This document shows positions 40,622 through 51,175 of a DNA stretch of 64,000 nucleotides, piece after piece. Origin of the DNA: Cladochytrium replicatum (Eukaryota; Chytridiomycota; Chytridiomycetes; Cladochytriales; Cladochytriaceae); NCBI GenBank assembly GCA_025526935.1, contig JAHLKD010000011.1:124001-188000 (forward strand), written 5' to 3'. The position numbers and the translations under genes were made by a program. A model generated the notes under the pieces. The model was not told the DNA's origin, did no database searches, and saw nothing but the letters and a program-made list of their open reading frames with translations. Every line of letters starts with the position of its first letter. The first letter of the stretch is position 1.

Positions 40622-43291
40622 TCATTTTTGCTGCATTATTGGCTGTAACCGGAACTCGTTCTTCCCAAACTTCCACTTCAGTGTTGAAATCGAAAAGCCG
40701 CTGCTGTGGTTCCTCGTATGCCTTTTCCGCCTTGAAGAGGTCCCGCCGATGTGGAGTGGCTTTCCAAACACCATTCCGTCAGGGATGCGATCTACCTCCC
40801 AAAGTTCAAGCTCTGGCCGATCACGGGCACGATGCTCAAGCTTCGACACATCCCGAAGCAAAGACTCTGCCTCTTGTGTTCGTCCCATCGAAGTACAAAC
40901 AGCTGCGAGGTTACCCATCAACGCAATAGTGTCGGCGTGCTCTGGCCCGACCACCGCACACATTCGTTCGATGGAATCCTGGTAGAGTTCGTATGCTTCG
41001 GGGAATCTACCCTCTGCGTGCAGTACCCACGCAAGATTGTGTGTACTAGCGATGGTGGGAACTGCGTCTACACCAAGCACCTTCGCCTGACCGTAGCGAC
41101 ACGCCCGGAAAAGGTATTCCGCTTCAGCCCACTTCGATGCAGCATTGTGCGTTGTGGGCAATGACGCCTCGGAAGCGTACAAGGATGCAAGCTCGAACTT
41201 GGTCAGCAATGTATCTGGGTGCTCGCTGCCTAGTGCCTGTGTCTGTGCATTAAGGTACTGCTTCAACACAGCCTCGGCATCCGTATGGCGTTCGAGAGCA
41301 ATGTAGAGTGTTACCAAGTGCATTCGCGTGCTGGCGGTGGAAGAGCTTTCGTTGCCGTAAAGCGCTGACTTTCGTGCAAGTACATCTTTCAGGAGTGTTT
41401 CGGCTTCTTCGTAGCGTTTTGCCGCAATCAGCATCGTGGAAAAGCTTTGAAGCGATGAAAGAGTGGCGTGGTGGTCGGCCCCGAAGACCTGTGTGCGACG
41501 AGTGATGACTTGGCGATACAGACGCTCACCCTCTTCCATCTTCCCGACCTCACTCAGAAGCGAGGCAAGGTTATGTTGGGCACTCAAAGTCTCAGTGTGA
41601 ACGGGTCCAAGGTGACGAGTCATCTTGTCTACGCAGCCCCTCAGGGACGCCTCCGCATCAGCATATCGCCCCGCTGAAAGATATACCACAGCCAGAGCAT
41701 GCATGGACGTTAACAGCTGGTCATCCGGTTGACCTTTTCGCGTACGCTTCGCAATGCAATCCTTGATGATCGCTTCGGCTTCGTCATACCGACCAAGCGA
41801 CGAAAGCGCAGAGGCACGGTTGTGTTGGGCTATCAACACTTCGGGGTGCGCCGGGCCGAGCAGTCGCGATAACTTGTCTTGTCCAGCCTTCAACATTGGT
41901 TCTGCAGCCTGAAAGTCCGCTTGGTCAAAGTACACTCGAGCAAGGGTGACCATCCATCGAGCTCTGGTTTGCTCCTTTGTAACCTTTGTCTCCTCCTCGC
42001 CGCTTTCGAAACCGGAATCCGAGGACACGTTGGATTTGAGCGTGCGTGTTAACCACATGTTAAGCGCTTTGGAGACAGCGCCATCCACCAAATTGCAGGT
42101 CGCCTTCTCGTTGTCTCTTGTAACCGTGCAGAGAGCAGAAATGATCCCCGATCGATCCCCAGGAAGAGAGGTTTCTGAGCTCGATATGCGCACACTGGGC
42201 GCGATGCGCTTCACCCATTCATCCACACTTGCGTCTACATCCTTAAGGAATTTGGCGGCGTCGTTTGGAGGTAGTGCCACATCGATTCGACGGTTATTGC
42301 TGATTTGCAAGTATAACTCATAGAGGCACCATGTTCGGCGGAGAACCAAAGAAGTCCTTTCGTTGGTCGGCAAGCTCAGGATCAGCAGCGTGTTGGGAAT
42401 TGTCTGCACTATCGATGGGAATTGATCGAGATACCAATCGGCGGATTTAGCTGTTGGATCGCTTTGGGGCAAACAAAAGATATCAATCCAAAGGACAACG
42501 TCTTCGCGCGGTGTCGAGTCGGAAACTGTGTAAAAGAAAGTTAGCACAGAGCTGCGGAAAACCCTCGAACTGAAAGTGGGTGAACAAATCGAAACTTAAA
42601 CTACTTTTGCAATCTACAAAATGAGAACAGGGCAACCCTCGAACTGAAAGTGGGTGAACAAATCGAAACTTAAACTACTTTTGCAATCTACAAAATGAGA
42701 ACAGGGCAAGAAGAATCTCCACAATAGACTTAGAACGAAAGAATGTCAAACTTTTGAGAATAGACTAGATAGCACCGAACCAAGAAAACTACAAATGCTG
42801 CACTCACCACTATTCCCTTTCGAAAGCCACCCTCTATCTGAACTCCTTGATAGCGAAGAAGCTGATGTGCTCTTACCAGTCTTAGGTGTAGCAAAAGTAC
42901 CCCAGACCGCCCCGCCGAAGAATCCAGAGATGGCGTCTACAAGTTCCAGGAATGGTTGGTTCCATACGTGCGAGACAAACCAAGTAGCAGGGCCGAGTAC
43001 TGGTCGAGGAGTTGTAGGCGAGGCAGCAATCGAGTGAACGAGCGAGGTCAAGCGGGTGGTTTTTGGGCGGATGAAGCGTGCGACAACTTCCAATGTGGTC
43101 AGCGACTTAAGCGACGCACGGCCACCACAAGAGCTGACGAACTCATCAAGGTAGGTGAGCCGTACACCCAACGCTGCGGAGTTAGTTGGCGTTGAAGTGG
43201 ATTGTGTTCCTTTCCGCATAGGAATAGTATCAGAGTCTGATGAGGTTTCGACGGCAGGATTAATGGGGCAAGGATGAGGAATGATGGCCAT
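40622..43291 (-). CDS. Kinesin-light-chain-like TPR protein with N-terminal signalling-type domain
   Basis: Exons 43291-42808 and 42525-40622 join in frame (795 aa). The N-terminal domain contains ATWFVSHVWNQPFLELVDA, DVVLWIDIFCLPQ and LRRTWCLYELYLQI. This SHxW / WxDIFxxxQ / RxWCLxELY module precedes TPR or ankyrin arrays in many protist and algal proteins. The C-terminal ~400 residues are about nine 42-residue TPRs of the kinesin-light-chain type (LGPAHPEVLIAQHNRA, SLGRYDEAEAII and similar). No motor or nucleotide-binding domain was seen. The role is unknown; a sensor or scaffold is plausible from the architecture. Confidence 0.82.
42561..42708. repeat. 74-bp exact tandem duplication in an intron
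   Basis: 42561-42634 is repeated at 42635-42708 without visible differences. It lies in the intron (42526-42807) of the TPR gene and explains that intron's unusual 282-nt length compared with about 50-65 nt elsewhere in the window. Confidence 0.95.
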
Positions 43292-43777
43292 AATAACAAC
43301 CCCTTATCGATGGTAGTTTCCGCAAGTTGTTCCAGGCACACAAAGGCGTGGAGCTGAACTTTTATTGCAGAATGGATAGGATAAAGTTGATACCGATTCG
43401 CCTTTTATTCAAATTTTTCATATCACTGCCAACAAAAACGCCACAAATGTAGGGAATAAACAATTCAGTCAACCAACTTCACGTAGTGACAACCAGAGGG
43501 TTGTACTCTTCGAGCCTCTTAGAGCGCATCCGTCTGAGTTGTAGCTGCATTGGCTCAGCCCAGCTCACTCCGTGCCTGAAGCCTGTTGCACCATTGAATT
43601 TGCAAAGTTTACTCCACGTTGAAATCCATGCGACGGCACTGCCACGTCCGCTTGTGCATGCAGGAACACGCAACACTATCCATGACATTTCGGCCATCGA
43701 TGAGCACACCATCCACATGTCTGATGCAATGAATCTCTAGATGGAAATGCAATGAATCTCAAGATGAAACTGGTTTT
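43292..43777. other. Intergenic, no recognised gene
   Basis: Reading frames of about 80 codons exist on both strands at 43479-43740, but neither resembles a known family and the + frame lacks an ATG start. It holds the TPR promoter and Tim23 3' sequences. Confidence 0.4.
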
Positions 43778-44738
43778 CTATTGACCAACAGAAGCTGTCG
43801 TCTTAACCTTATCCAACCACACTGGTTCCTGTGTCCTTGATTTAGCCAACCAGTCAGAAACCCATTCATACACTCCATAAGATCCGACTGCGGATGCCAT
43901 CAGCACCCCTGCTGTTAGGGCAGGTTTGATCCCAGCTGAGCAAGTTTTTTATAATCAGATATGAACCGAAAGGGATTGTTTAGGAAACCTGTACCTGTGC
44001 TTTTGAATATGAGACCACTGAGGAAGGCTGCCGAAAGATGATTAAAGTAGTCGGATTTGTCGTCACGCAATTTTGATATTGCGGTATCAAGCCCAGCCCA
44101 AAATATAGCTGGTAACGCAATGAGATACCAGTACCACAGGATTTTTAAAGACCTTACTAAGTATGCCCATCGAGTTTCCTGCTCGGGGACCATATCTTGT
44201 AACAGAGTTGAGCACACTATTGACTCGCAGCCTATAAAGCTTGCTCTTTGATTGCGACATCCCTCTTGCAAAGCCATACAACCCTCCAGATGTCAACCCT
44301 TCAAAAAACGTTCCATGTCAGAATGGATAAATCATAAACTAAATCAAAAGGCCACGCACCAGCAAGATAGCCTGCACCGCACCCGTAGAACATCTTGTCC
44401 GTGTTGTTCCGCATTGGCAACGGCCCAAAACTCCCCTCCTCCTTCTTCCGGAGCTGAAGAGCAGCCATGGGATTTTCTTCAATCATAAGATACTCGACAC
44501 CATCGTCAATACCCAACAGTTTGTGCTCGTCGAACTTTGGAACAGATGTGATAATGTTAGAGACCGTTATCGGTTGGAGAATCGAATAGTCAAATTTGCT
44601 CAAGCTTCCACTTCCTGAGGAGGAATCGGAAGCACTTTGTGGTGATGTTTCTTTTTGCTCCGTCTGAGAAGCGGGAGTGGCATTGGTCGATGCAGGCGAG
44701 GGGAAGAACCCGAAAAACGATGACTTCTTTTCTGACAT
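43778..44738 (-). CDS. TIM23: Mitochondrial import inner membrane translocase subunit Tim23
   Basis: Exons 44738-44360, 44298-44158, 44108-43995, 43935-43778 (263 aa). The N-terminal intermembrane-space part includes EYLMIEENP, then GCGAGYLAGGLTSGGLYGF, LRVNSVLNSVTRYGPRAGNS, and the matrix/loop segment AGLDTAISKLRDDKSDYFN, with four hydrophobic helices of the Tim17/22/23 fold. It forms the presequence translocase channel with Tim17 and Tim50. The C terminus is somewhat longer than in yeast (WVSDWLAKSRTQEPVWLDK). Three introns of 49-62 nt are placed at conserved phases. Confidence 0.95.
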
Positions 44739-45291
44739 AATGTGACGTTCGAAGTAAGTTATGTCGACAATGATATCTAAATGCTTTTCTGGAATCAAGT
44801 AACGATCAGATTTCGTTCTGTGATTCAAACTAGTTCGCCATACCCAGTGCAAAAAGCTAAAGTGATTTTCTGAAATAGCCTGTCACGTGTCTGCTTAAGT
44901 CGATGTGATGTTCCGCAAGGGAAACCTTTTCAGCTGACTATTATTTGCATTATTTATTCAAAATCACTCAAGTAAAAACATATTTCGCATTCAAATTGGC
45001 TCAATGAACAATAGTTGTCTTGCAGAAGATCTCACAAGGAAATCGAAATCAAAGTCTGAAAGAGAAAATTCATGAAGATCTGTACATGTTGAGCACTGCG
45101 AAGGAATTATGGAAAGATATTCGATCCACATCCATGGTGCTCTTTCGTATTTACATTGCGTCAACTGAGCCAGCCCACAGATCGCATCCGATTAACAATG
45201 GCAACATGCTCTCAGAACTGGGGCAAGGATGTTCTGTCGAATGGTGCAGACGCTGGTCCATCTGATGAAGAATGGCCACGTTAGCTCAGCG

Positions 45292-45955
45292 CTAGGTCTG
45301 AGAATACAGTTGTGATTTACCAGATGATTCAAGTGGAGGTGAAGCTGTCAATTTGACTGCGACATAGCGATCTCCAAGTGTGAATGCTTCATCAGTTTCA
45401 AGCGTGGGAAGTGGGCTGCCACCTGACATGCGAATGTAGATGTCGAACGCACTTTGGAGGTTTCGATGGAAAGAAGGGTCGGTGGTCTGAAGCTGATCAA
45501 GACGAAGCACGATCTGAATTTGAATAACAATGACGAAAAGTTACAACAATTCTGTGTGAAACCAGCACTGGGTTGGGAGTGGGAGAGGTAGAAAGAATAC
45601 AAAACCAAAAACTTACCTCTTTTACACGCGAAATCTCTTGATCCATCTTCTTCGCCTGGACCATCCCGCTTTGCTCGACCAGAACCGGAACAAGAACTTC
45701 ACGTCGTGCAACACAATCCGCTGCGATGCGACGCGCAAGATCGTTTGCAACTTGACGCTGGGCAGGAGGAGGGTCCATTCGAGCGCGGGAGGCAGCGTAG
45801 GCATTGAATGTACGTTGAATGCTGACTGTTTCCAGTCTAATACGTTCCGCGAGAGCGGCTGGAGGTGATGATGAAGCGGTAGCAGTTGTGGCGAGTGCAC
45901 GGTATCCAGAAATTCTGCCGCAACGAACAGATTGTGACAGTCTGCGACTACTCAT
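45292..45955 (-). CDS. Hemerythrin-like (HHE) protein lacking metal ligands, likely mitochondrial
   Basis: Exons 45955-45617 and 45513-45292 (186 aa). The N terminus is rich in Arg/Ser/Ala without acids (MSSRRLSQSVRCGR...), a mitochondrial presequence type. The rest resembles the four-helix HHE fold: ANDLARRIAADCVARREVLVPVL, MDQEISRVKEIVLRLDQLQ, TDPSFHRNLQSAFDIYIRM, PLPTLE. The histidines that normally bind the di-iron centre (in HxxE, DHxxV and HxxxEE) are absent. It may be a non-metal structural descendant. Family assignment rests on pattern only. The start at 45955 is the first ATG; a TTG precedes it. Confidence 0.6.
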
Positions 45956-47406
45956 CAAAATGAGACTTTGTATAGATCAAACCTTCGTCGGATTGATACC
46001 TCAGCATAATGAAATACACGAATGAGGATGAGCTTTCTTTCTCAGATAATCAAGTAGTTGGACTTACGATTGGCCTGAATCATCTGATGTAGTAACGGTT
46101 TTATAACCCATTGTGTAGCAGTGGCTTTGTAAAGCAACTGACAGGTCTCGTGCACACGTGAGCAGGATGTTGTACTTTTGAGTCAAAGCGACTGCAAATG
46201 ACTTTTAAGCGTAAACTGAATAATTTTTAATAAGCAATAACGACGTAAGCAGGCTGAATTTTCTCGGGAGAAATTGCACAAATGGAAATTGGCCAAACAC
46301 TGTAAAACCAAGTTTAGCACATGGACTGGAATATGTCAAAGCTTTTACATGAATACATCATCGTGTCTTCTTGTGAAGCTTTGATACTAAAGTAAGCTGA
46401 TCCAATGAGTGGCGCACTCCGAGGAAGATTGTGATAGTTCGAGATCTCAATATGAGATAAATTGCAGCACGAATCCTGATCGTTTCTTCCTTTAGTAAGG
46501 CTGCATAGAGCAAACAAATCTAAAACAGAGACACGGAAGACGGCGACGTGGACAAGTTGGCTGCCTCCTGATCACGCTTCCAATATAATTCGAATCTCAG
46601 TCTAGAATAGTGTGCACCTCAAAGTAATCAACCTGCACTTGTTAATGATGATACCTGGAGGTGGTTTGTTAAGGGCAGCATCCGTTCCATGAGTTTCGAA
46701 AGATGTAATCGTCAATTCGATAACCGGAGTCCAACCATTCTTTCTGGTAGTACTTGCCTCCCTCATAAGAGTCGTGTTCGACAAAAAACAACTGGTTGAA
46801 GTCACCATTCATCTGTTTGTGCTTGTTTGGGGAGCTGCTTCGTGTAAATTTGGAATCACTGCACGATGAATGCATGTTATTGGCTTATCTGACTTGGATT
46901 CGTGAGATTTCATCCAAGAAATTTGAAAGTCTAGCGTTGAAGTCAGCACTTTGTGCTGAGCATTGCGTCCGTGAGTGTGTGTAGTTCGATTCATGGTTTA
47001 TGAATGGACACGTCCCACATAAAAAATCGACTTGAGCCCGAGTGGTCAAAAATGTTGTTCAGATTAAACTAAATTGAGAATAATCTTGTTCCTTGTTTCA
47101 TCGAATCGCTGTGATGTTCTATTAATATTCAGTGCAAATTATTTACATTCCAAAGATTCTTCAGTGGCTGGTGCAGAGACACCGCCACCTCGTGGTCATT
47201 CACTTTGACGGCAACAACTCAGTACCACCGCTGGAGTCTTCAGTTGGATCTGGCTGGCTGACACTTGTCTCTCTCCTCTCTGGTCGACTTAAATCCTGCC
47301 CTCGCCCGACTGTATATGTTATTTTTGACCTCCCCACAAAAGTGCTGAGCCGAATTGTTTGCAAGAAACTACGAGCTTCTTTTCCGCCTCATTCTTTGTT
47401 CGATAA
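45956..47406. other. Long gene-poor stretch
   Basis: No convincing gene. A minus-strand patch near 46640-46830 reads partly like protein (EGGKYYQKEWLDSG, then IDDYIFRNSWNG), followed by a stop and frame change, and could be an unidentified gene relic. Otherwise nothing recognised. The promoter of the membrane protein at 47407 should lie at its right end. Confidence 0.4.
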
Positions 47407-48351
47407 ATGGCACCAAAGCAATTTCTTATTAGCCCGGTGGCGATTGCAAGCATCGTCGTTCTAGGGGTACTTGGGCTTGCATGTGTTGGGGGTATATGCT
47501 TCTGCTTTTCCCGCAGACGGCTACGCAACATTCTAAAATCCACTCGCTTGACCTCAAAACCTGAGGCGGTCACAGAAGATCCCGGAACGCTACGGAGAAG
47601 CAGCGAGACGATATCACAGCATGAACAACCGCTTTACCCGCCAGGAACACCATCAACCGTGACAGCAGCTTCGGTCAATTCCTCTCACCATCGGAGCAAC
47701 GATGATCGTCGACGGGTATCGCGGCATAATGTTATTTCTTACCACGAAGCGGCAGCAAATAGACAGAGTCAAGTTGTCCCTGTACCAGACCCAGACTCGG
47801 AAGACGACGAAGCGTTGCCAGAATATTCCCGTAATGCCGCAGTTCCATCATCAGCCCCCCCACACAGCGTCTCTATTCCGATTCCAACCCGTGGCAGCGA
47901 CCCCCCAGATGCATTCGGTCTTTCAACAAGTCCTGATTCTTCCAGCCCTGGGGTTTCCCTATCGTCCTCCAATTCTGCAAATATCTTCCGTGGCTCTGGC
48001 CGAGCAGGAGCGTCAAATAATTCGCGGAGCCGACGGCCAAACTCGATGGGGGGTGCCTCGAATAACCGAATATCGGTTTCGTCTGTGTACATTCGTGGAT
48101 CGGCTCCGTTTGAAGACGGCCCTCCATCGGCCGAGTTCAAACCGCCACAGGTGCGCCGTGATTCATCGGGGCTTGTGAATCTACCAACTCGCCGGGATTC
48201 TGGAGGACCAGCGCTATCGAACGCTCTTCGAACGGCAACGCCCACATCACTGCACGTTGTGTCTGAGGAGACACCACAACCTTCTTCTCAACCGACCTCT
48301 GTAGATCCCCAACCAGAAGATGTCGTTCAAGCAGAGGAACGAAGATTATGA
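47407..48351 (+). CDS. Single-pass membrane protein with Ser-rich cytosolic tail
   Basis: 314 aa, single exon. A short N terminus (MAPKQFLISPV) is followed by one hydrophobic helix (about 11-33, with GLACVGGICFCF) and basic FSRRRLRN immediately after it, which predicts a cytosolic C-terminal tail. The tail (about 40-314) is Ser/Pro/Arg-rich and low in hydrophobics, with RRDSSG, RRDSGG and similar basophilic phosphorylation-type sites. No domain recognised. The layout is like the larger protein at 55906. Confidence 0.65.
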   Translation: MAPKQFLISPVAIASIVVLGVLGLACVGGICFCFSRRRLRNILKSTRLTSKPEAVTEDPGTLRRSSETISQHEQPLYPPGTPSTVTAASVNSSHHRSNDDRRRVSRHNVISYHEAAANRQSQVVPVPDPDSEDDEALPEYSRNAAVPSSAPPHSVSIPIPTRGSDPPDAFGLSTSPDSSSPGVSLSSSNSANIFRGSGRAGASNNSRSRRPNSMGGASNNRISVSSVYIRGSAPFEDGPPSAEFKPPQVRRDSSGLVNLPTRRDSGGPALSNALRTATPTSLHVVSEETPQPSSQPTSVDPQPEDVVQAEERRL

Positions 48352-48651
48352 ATGTTCCGTCGTTTGGCAATTCCAGCAACTTGTATTTCGTGAGGTTTTT
48401 CTTGTTCTTCGCTGGTTCTGCTTGCTTCTTTCCTTTTTGTTCGCACACTGTTGAGTTGTGCGGCGACGGTGATGCATCACCATTCAAACCCCTCAAATTT
48501 GGCTCACTGCATTTGTCTCGAAATAATTTTCTTCAGTACCATGATTCACATCTTCAGCCTCCACCACCAACAAGACAATAATGTCACACTCCCTCACACC
48601 AAACGATCTTGCCAAAGTTTTTTCGTTTTTCTTTTCTTTCGACGATTCAAG
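48352..48651. other. 3' flank of the membrane protein gene, nothing recognised
   Basis: T-rich sequence following the stop codon at 48351. No gene supported. Confidence 0.35.
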
Positions 48652-49910
48652 TTATGCCTTATCACACCTCTCTACAAGGAGTTGCGTTGGTCCTTGAGCG
48701 ACTAAAGTCCAAAGGCTGGTATGGCTCTTGGTGCTGAGATCGGCATCAAAACTACCCACTTGTCCAGTTGTGTAAACAGGAGTTCGGAACGTACACTGTA
48801 GCTTCAGCCGATGCGCTTCGATAGCAATGACCCTCAAGACAGGCAGCTCTTGCTTTAGGCGTCCCCTCGCCAAAAGCGAACCAAAACCCCTTTCTCAAGA
48901 TCCCAACCATCACCTTCCAAATATAGACCTTGAGCCAAACATCCCGACTGAGGTTCGATTTGCAACTTGCGAAGTATCAACGTGTTTTGTTTCAACGGTG
49001 TATATTGTAGACGACCCGACGGCCATTGTTCAGGTTACCTGCACCAGAGCTGCAAGATATGCTTCCGGTACATGAAGAACTGATAACCAAACACTACTGG
49101 CTCTCCCGACTTGATCCAAGTAGAACATTGCTGGTACGTTCGCTCAAAAGTGCTGCATCCATGAACCCCACCCCTTTTCTGTTTGAGGAGCGAGTGATGT
49201 CCACATCGGAGGAAGCAATCCATTAAGCATTGCATTGGAAACCTCGTCGAATGTTGCTGATATCCAATTTCACCTTTCAAAGGCTTTGGCAGGTCCGTCA
49301 ATCTTTGAGACGTCCTCTTCGACCAGATTTTCCATCCTTCCAGCTCTTGGAGAAATACCACCCGGCGTTTTTGAAGGGCTTTCAATGCTCTTGTAGCGAA
49401 TGGAACAGGTCTCTTAGCTTGTATGTCTGATGCGATGCTTGCAATAGAGCCCCCTCTGCTTATTCCTCCCGCTGCATCCAACGTTCTTAGTTGAATTGAT
49501 ATGAGTTGAGTTCAACATGACCTTCCCTGCTGTAGTAGGGTATCCAAGCTCCACATCAGGATGAAGCCCAAACACATCGGGCTCGTCGGTGAGTGGGAGG
49601 GACTCAATGTATATTTCAGGTATCCACTTTAGTTCCAAGATGTGGGATTAGTACTAAACCGAAGGGTTGGAAACTGTCCAATAGGAAATCACCGAGTTAT
49701 TCATCCAGGTAGGTAGTGACACTCGACGGTCGTCGTTTCTCCAACAAGATAACGCAAAGTCCACAGGCTTTTTGTACCGCCTTTGTCTCCTGCATTAGCG
49801 GCCATGTTTAAATACGTTCTTAGAATGGCCAAAGCGACACGGAAGTCTCTGTCGTTAAAATGCATCTGACAATCCAGCCGATCTTCCCATTCTTCCCATT
49901 CTTCCCTCAT
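48652..49910 (-). pseudogene. Dynein heavy chain C-terminal pseudogene
   Basis: Reading minus strand from 49910: FNDRDFRVALAILRTYL and LRYLVGE (AAA6-region), then DVFGLHPDVELGY, then AMLNGLLPPMWTSLAP and GWGSWMQHF, then a stop. In a shifted frame comes YQQCSTWIKSGEPVV, in another VWLSVLHVPEAYLAALVQ, and further down GCLAQGLYLEGDGWDLE and LPVLRVIAIEAHRLKLQ...TPVYTT. These follow the exact order of the dynein heavy chain C-terminal region. At least four frame changes or stops make it nonfunctional, and the upstream motor is absent from the window. The source was probably an axonemal-type dynein of a zoosporic lineage (inference). Confidence 0.85.
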
Positions 49911-51175
49911 TCTTGAGCAGCTGCATGACTCAAAACTCAATGGACTGGGCTGGTACGATTGGGAAGGTGGAAGTTCTCGATTGGCGGGGGTCGAGTGGGC
50001 GAAAGCGGGAGTATTCAAGCGACGGAATGGCAGGTGAAGTGCCAAATTCGAAATTTAGGTGCTGAATTGGTGGAAATACAGTGGACTTCAGCTGATCTGC
50101 ACCGATGGCGCGATGAACGAGGCTAGCGCTACAGGCTAATTGGAAGTTCTCGACTGGTGAAAAAGAAGCGGATTGGAGATAAATTGGACGGGTAAGAAAG
50201 ATTTGCTTCAATGGTGGGCTGACGTGGACTATGAGACGGTGAAGCCGTACCTTTTCTGAGAGTGAATTGTTTTCAGCATGTTGATCTCTCGGCAACTAAC
50301 ATATTTGATTCGAAGCCCATTTTTCGACGAACACTGATGCAGAAGATGTTTGAATAATGGATGAAATATAACAGAAATAGAGCGAGTGACAGAGAACACT
50401 GACGAAACTGTCCCACAGAGGATTGCGGGTGGGGCTGCTCGAGAAGCACAGAGTATGTTACAATGATGGATGGTGAAAACAGAATAACACTGGATGTGTT
50501 TACCATTGACGGCTCCACCGGGTCACTTGGATTTGACAGCGTATTGGCGATCATATGTCGTTTATCTAAGCTGGTTAAACTGATTCCACAGCTGTAGGTC
50601 TTGTACATCATTGGATACTGCCAGGGAAACCCATTCCTTTCCGCCTCTCATCCGACCGTGATTACTTGCCCACTTCCTTTTTCACCACGCTCACTAACCG
50701 GCTTCAGCAACAGTTCACAACTGCGCATCATTTTTTTTTAGTTGGCTTCAGTGAGCCTTAGATAGTGTTCTGCTGGTAAAGAAGGTACATAAATAGGAAT
50801 AGCAAGCTACCCGCAGTCCAACACACTGGCCTCACTTACAACTTACCAACAATGCGACTGTGCCCAACTCCAAAGGCAAAGATCTCGCCGAAGCACTACT
50901 GTGATGACCGACAGCGCAGGCTAGACAGGCCGCCTCCTAGACTCACTCCATATTTCCGCTCTGTCATATGCTGTGGGCGTAGGATGGAGGAGATAGCTAG
51001 GGATCAGGCTAGACATTGGAGTTTTCAGTACCTGGATGACACTGCCAGAGAGCTAGAGCTATCGCTCTACCATTATTGTCATCCAGGATGTTGCAGAGTT
51101 ATTGTGTTTTATTATGTCTAGTTTGCAATAAATTACCATTACTGTCATCCAGACACCACAGTTTCACTCCAACTC
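49911..51175. other. Region with only short doubtful frames
   Basis: An 89-codon ATG frame at 50852-51121 (+) follows a purine-rich leader and encodes a basic, Cys-containing peptide of no known family. An inverted repeat (ctggatgaca at 51031 and tgtcatccag near 51083) and a direct copy (tgtcatccag near 51144) overlap its end. The rest shows nothing recognisable. Confidence 0.35.

Noticed and set aside
43479-43740. Overlapping ~80-codon frames between the TPR and Tim23 genes
   Set aside because: The + frame lacks an ATG and neither resembles a protein family.
45270-45310. tRNA-like string 'ggccacgttagctcagcgctagg'
   Set aside because: No matching anticodon and T arms follow, and it overlaps the 3' end of the hemerythrin-like gene.
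47030-47050. 'gcccgagtggtca' resembling a tRNA D arm
   Set aside because: No acceptor or T-arm partner; isolated similarity.
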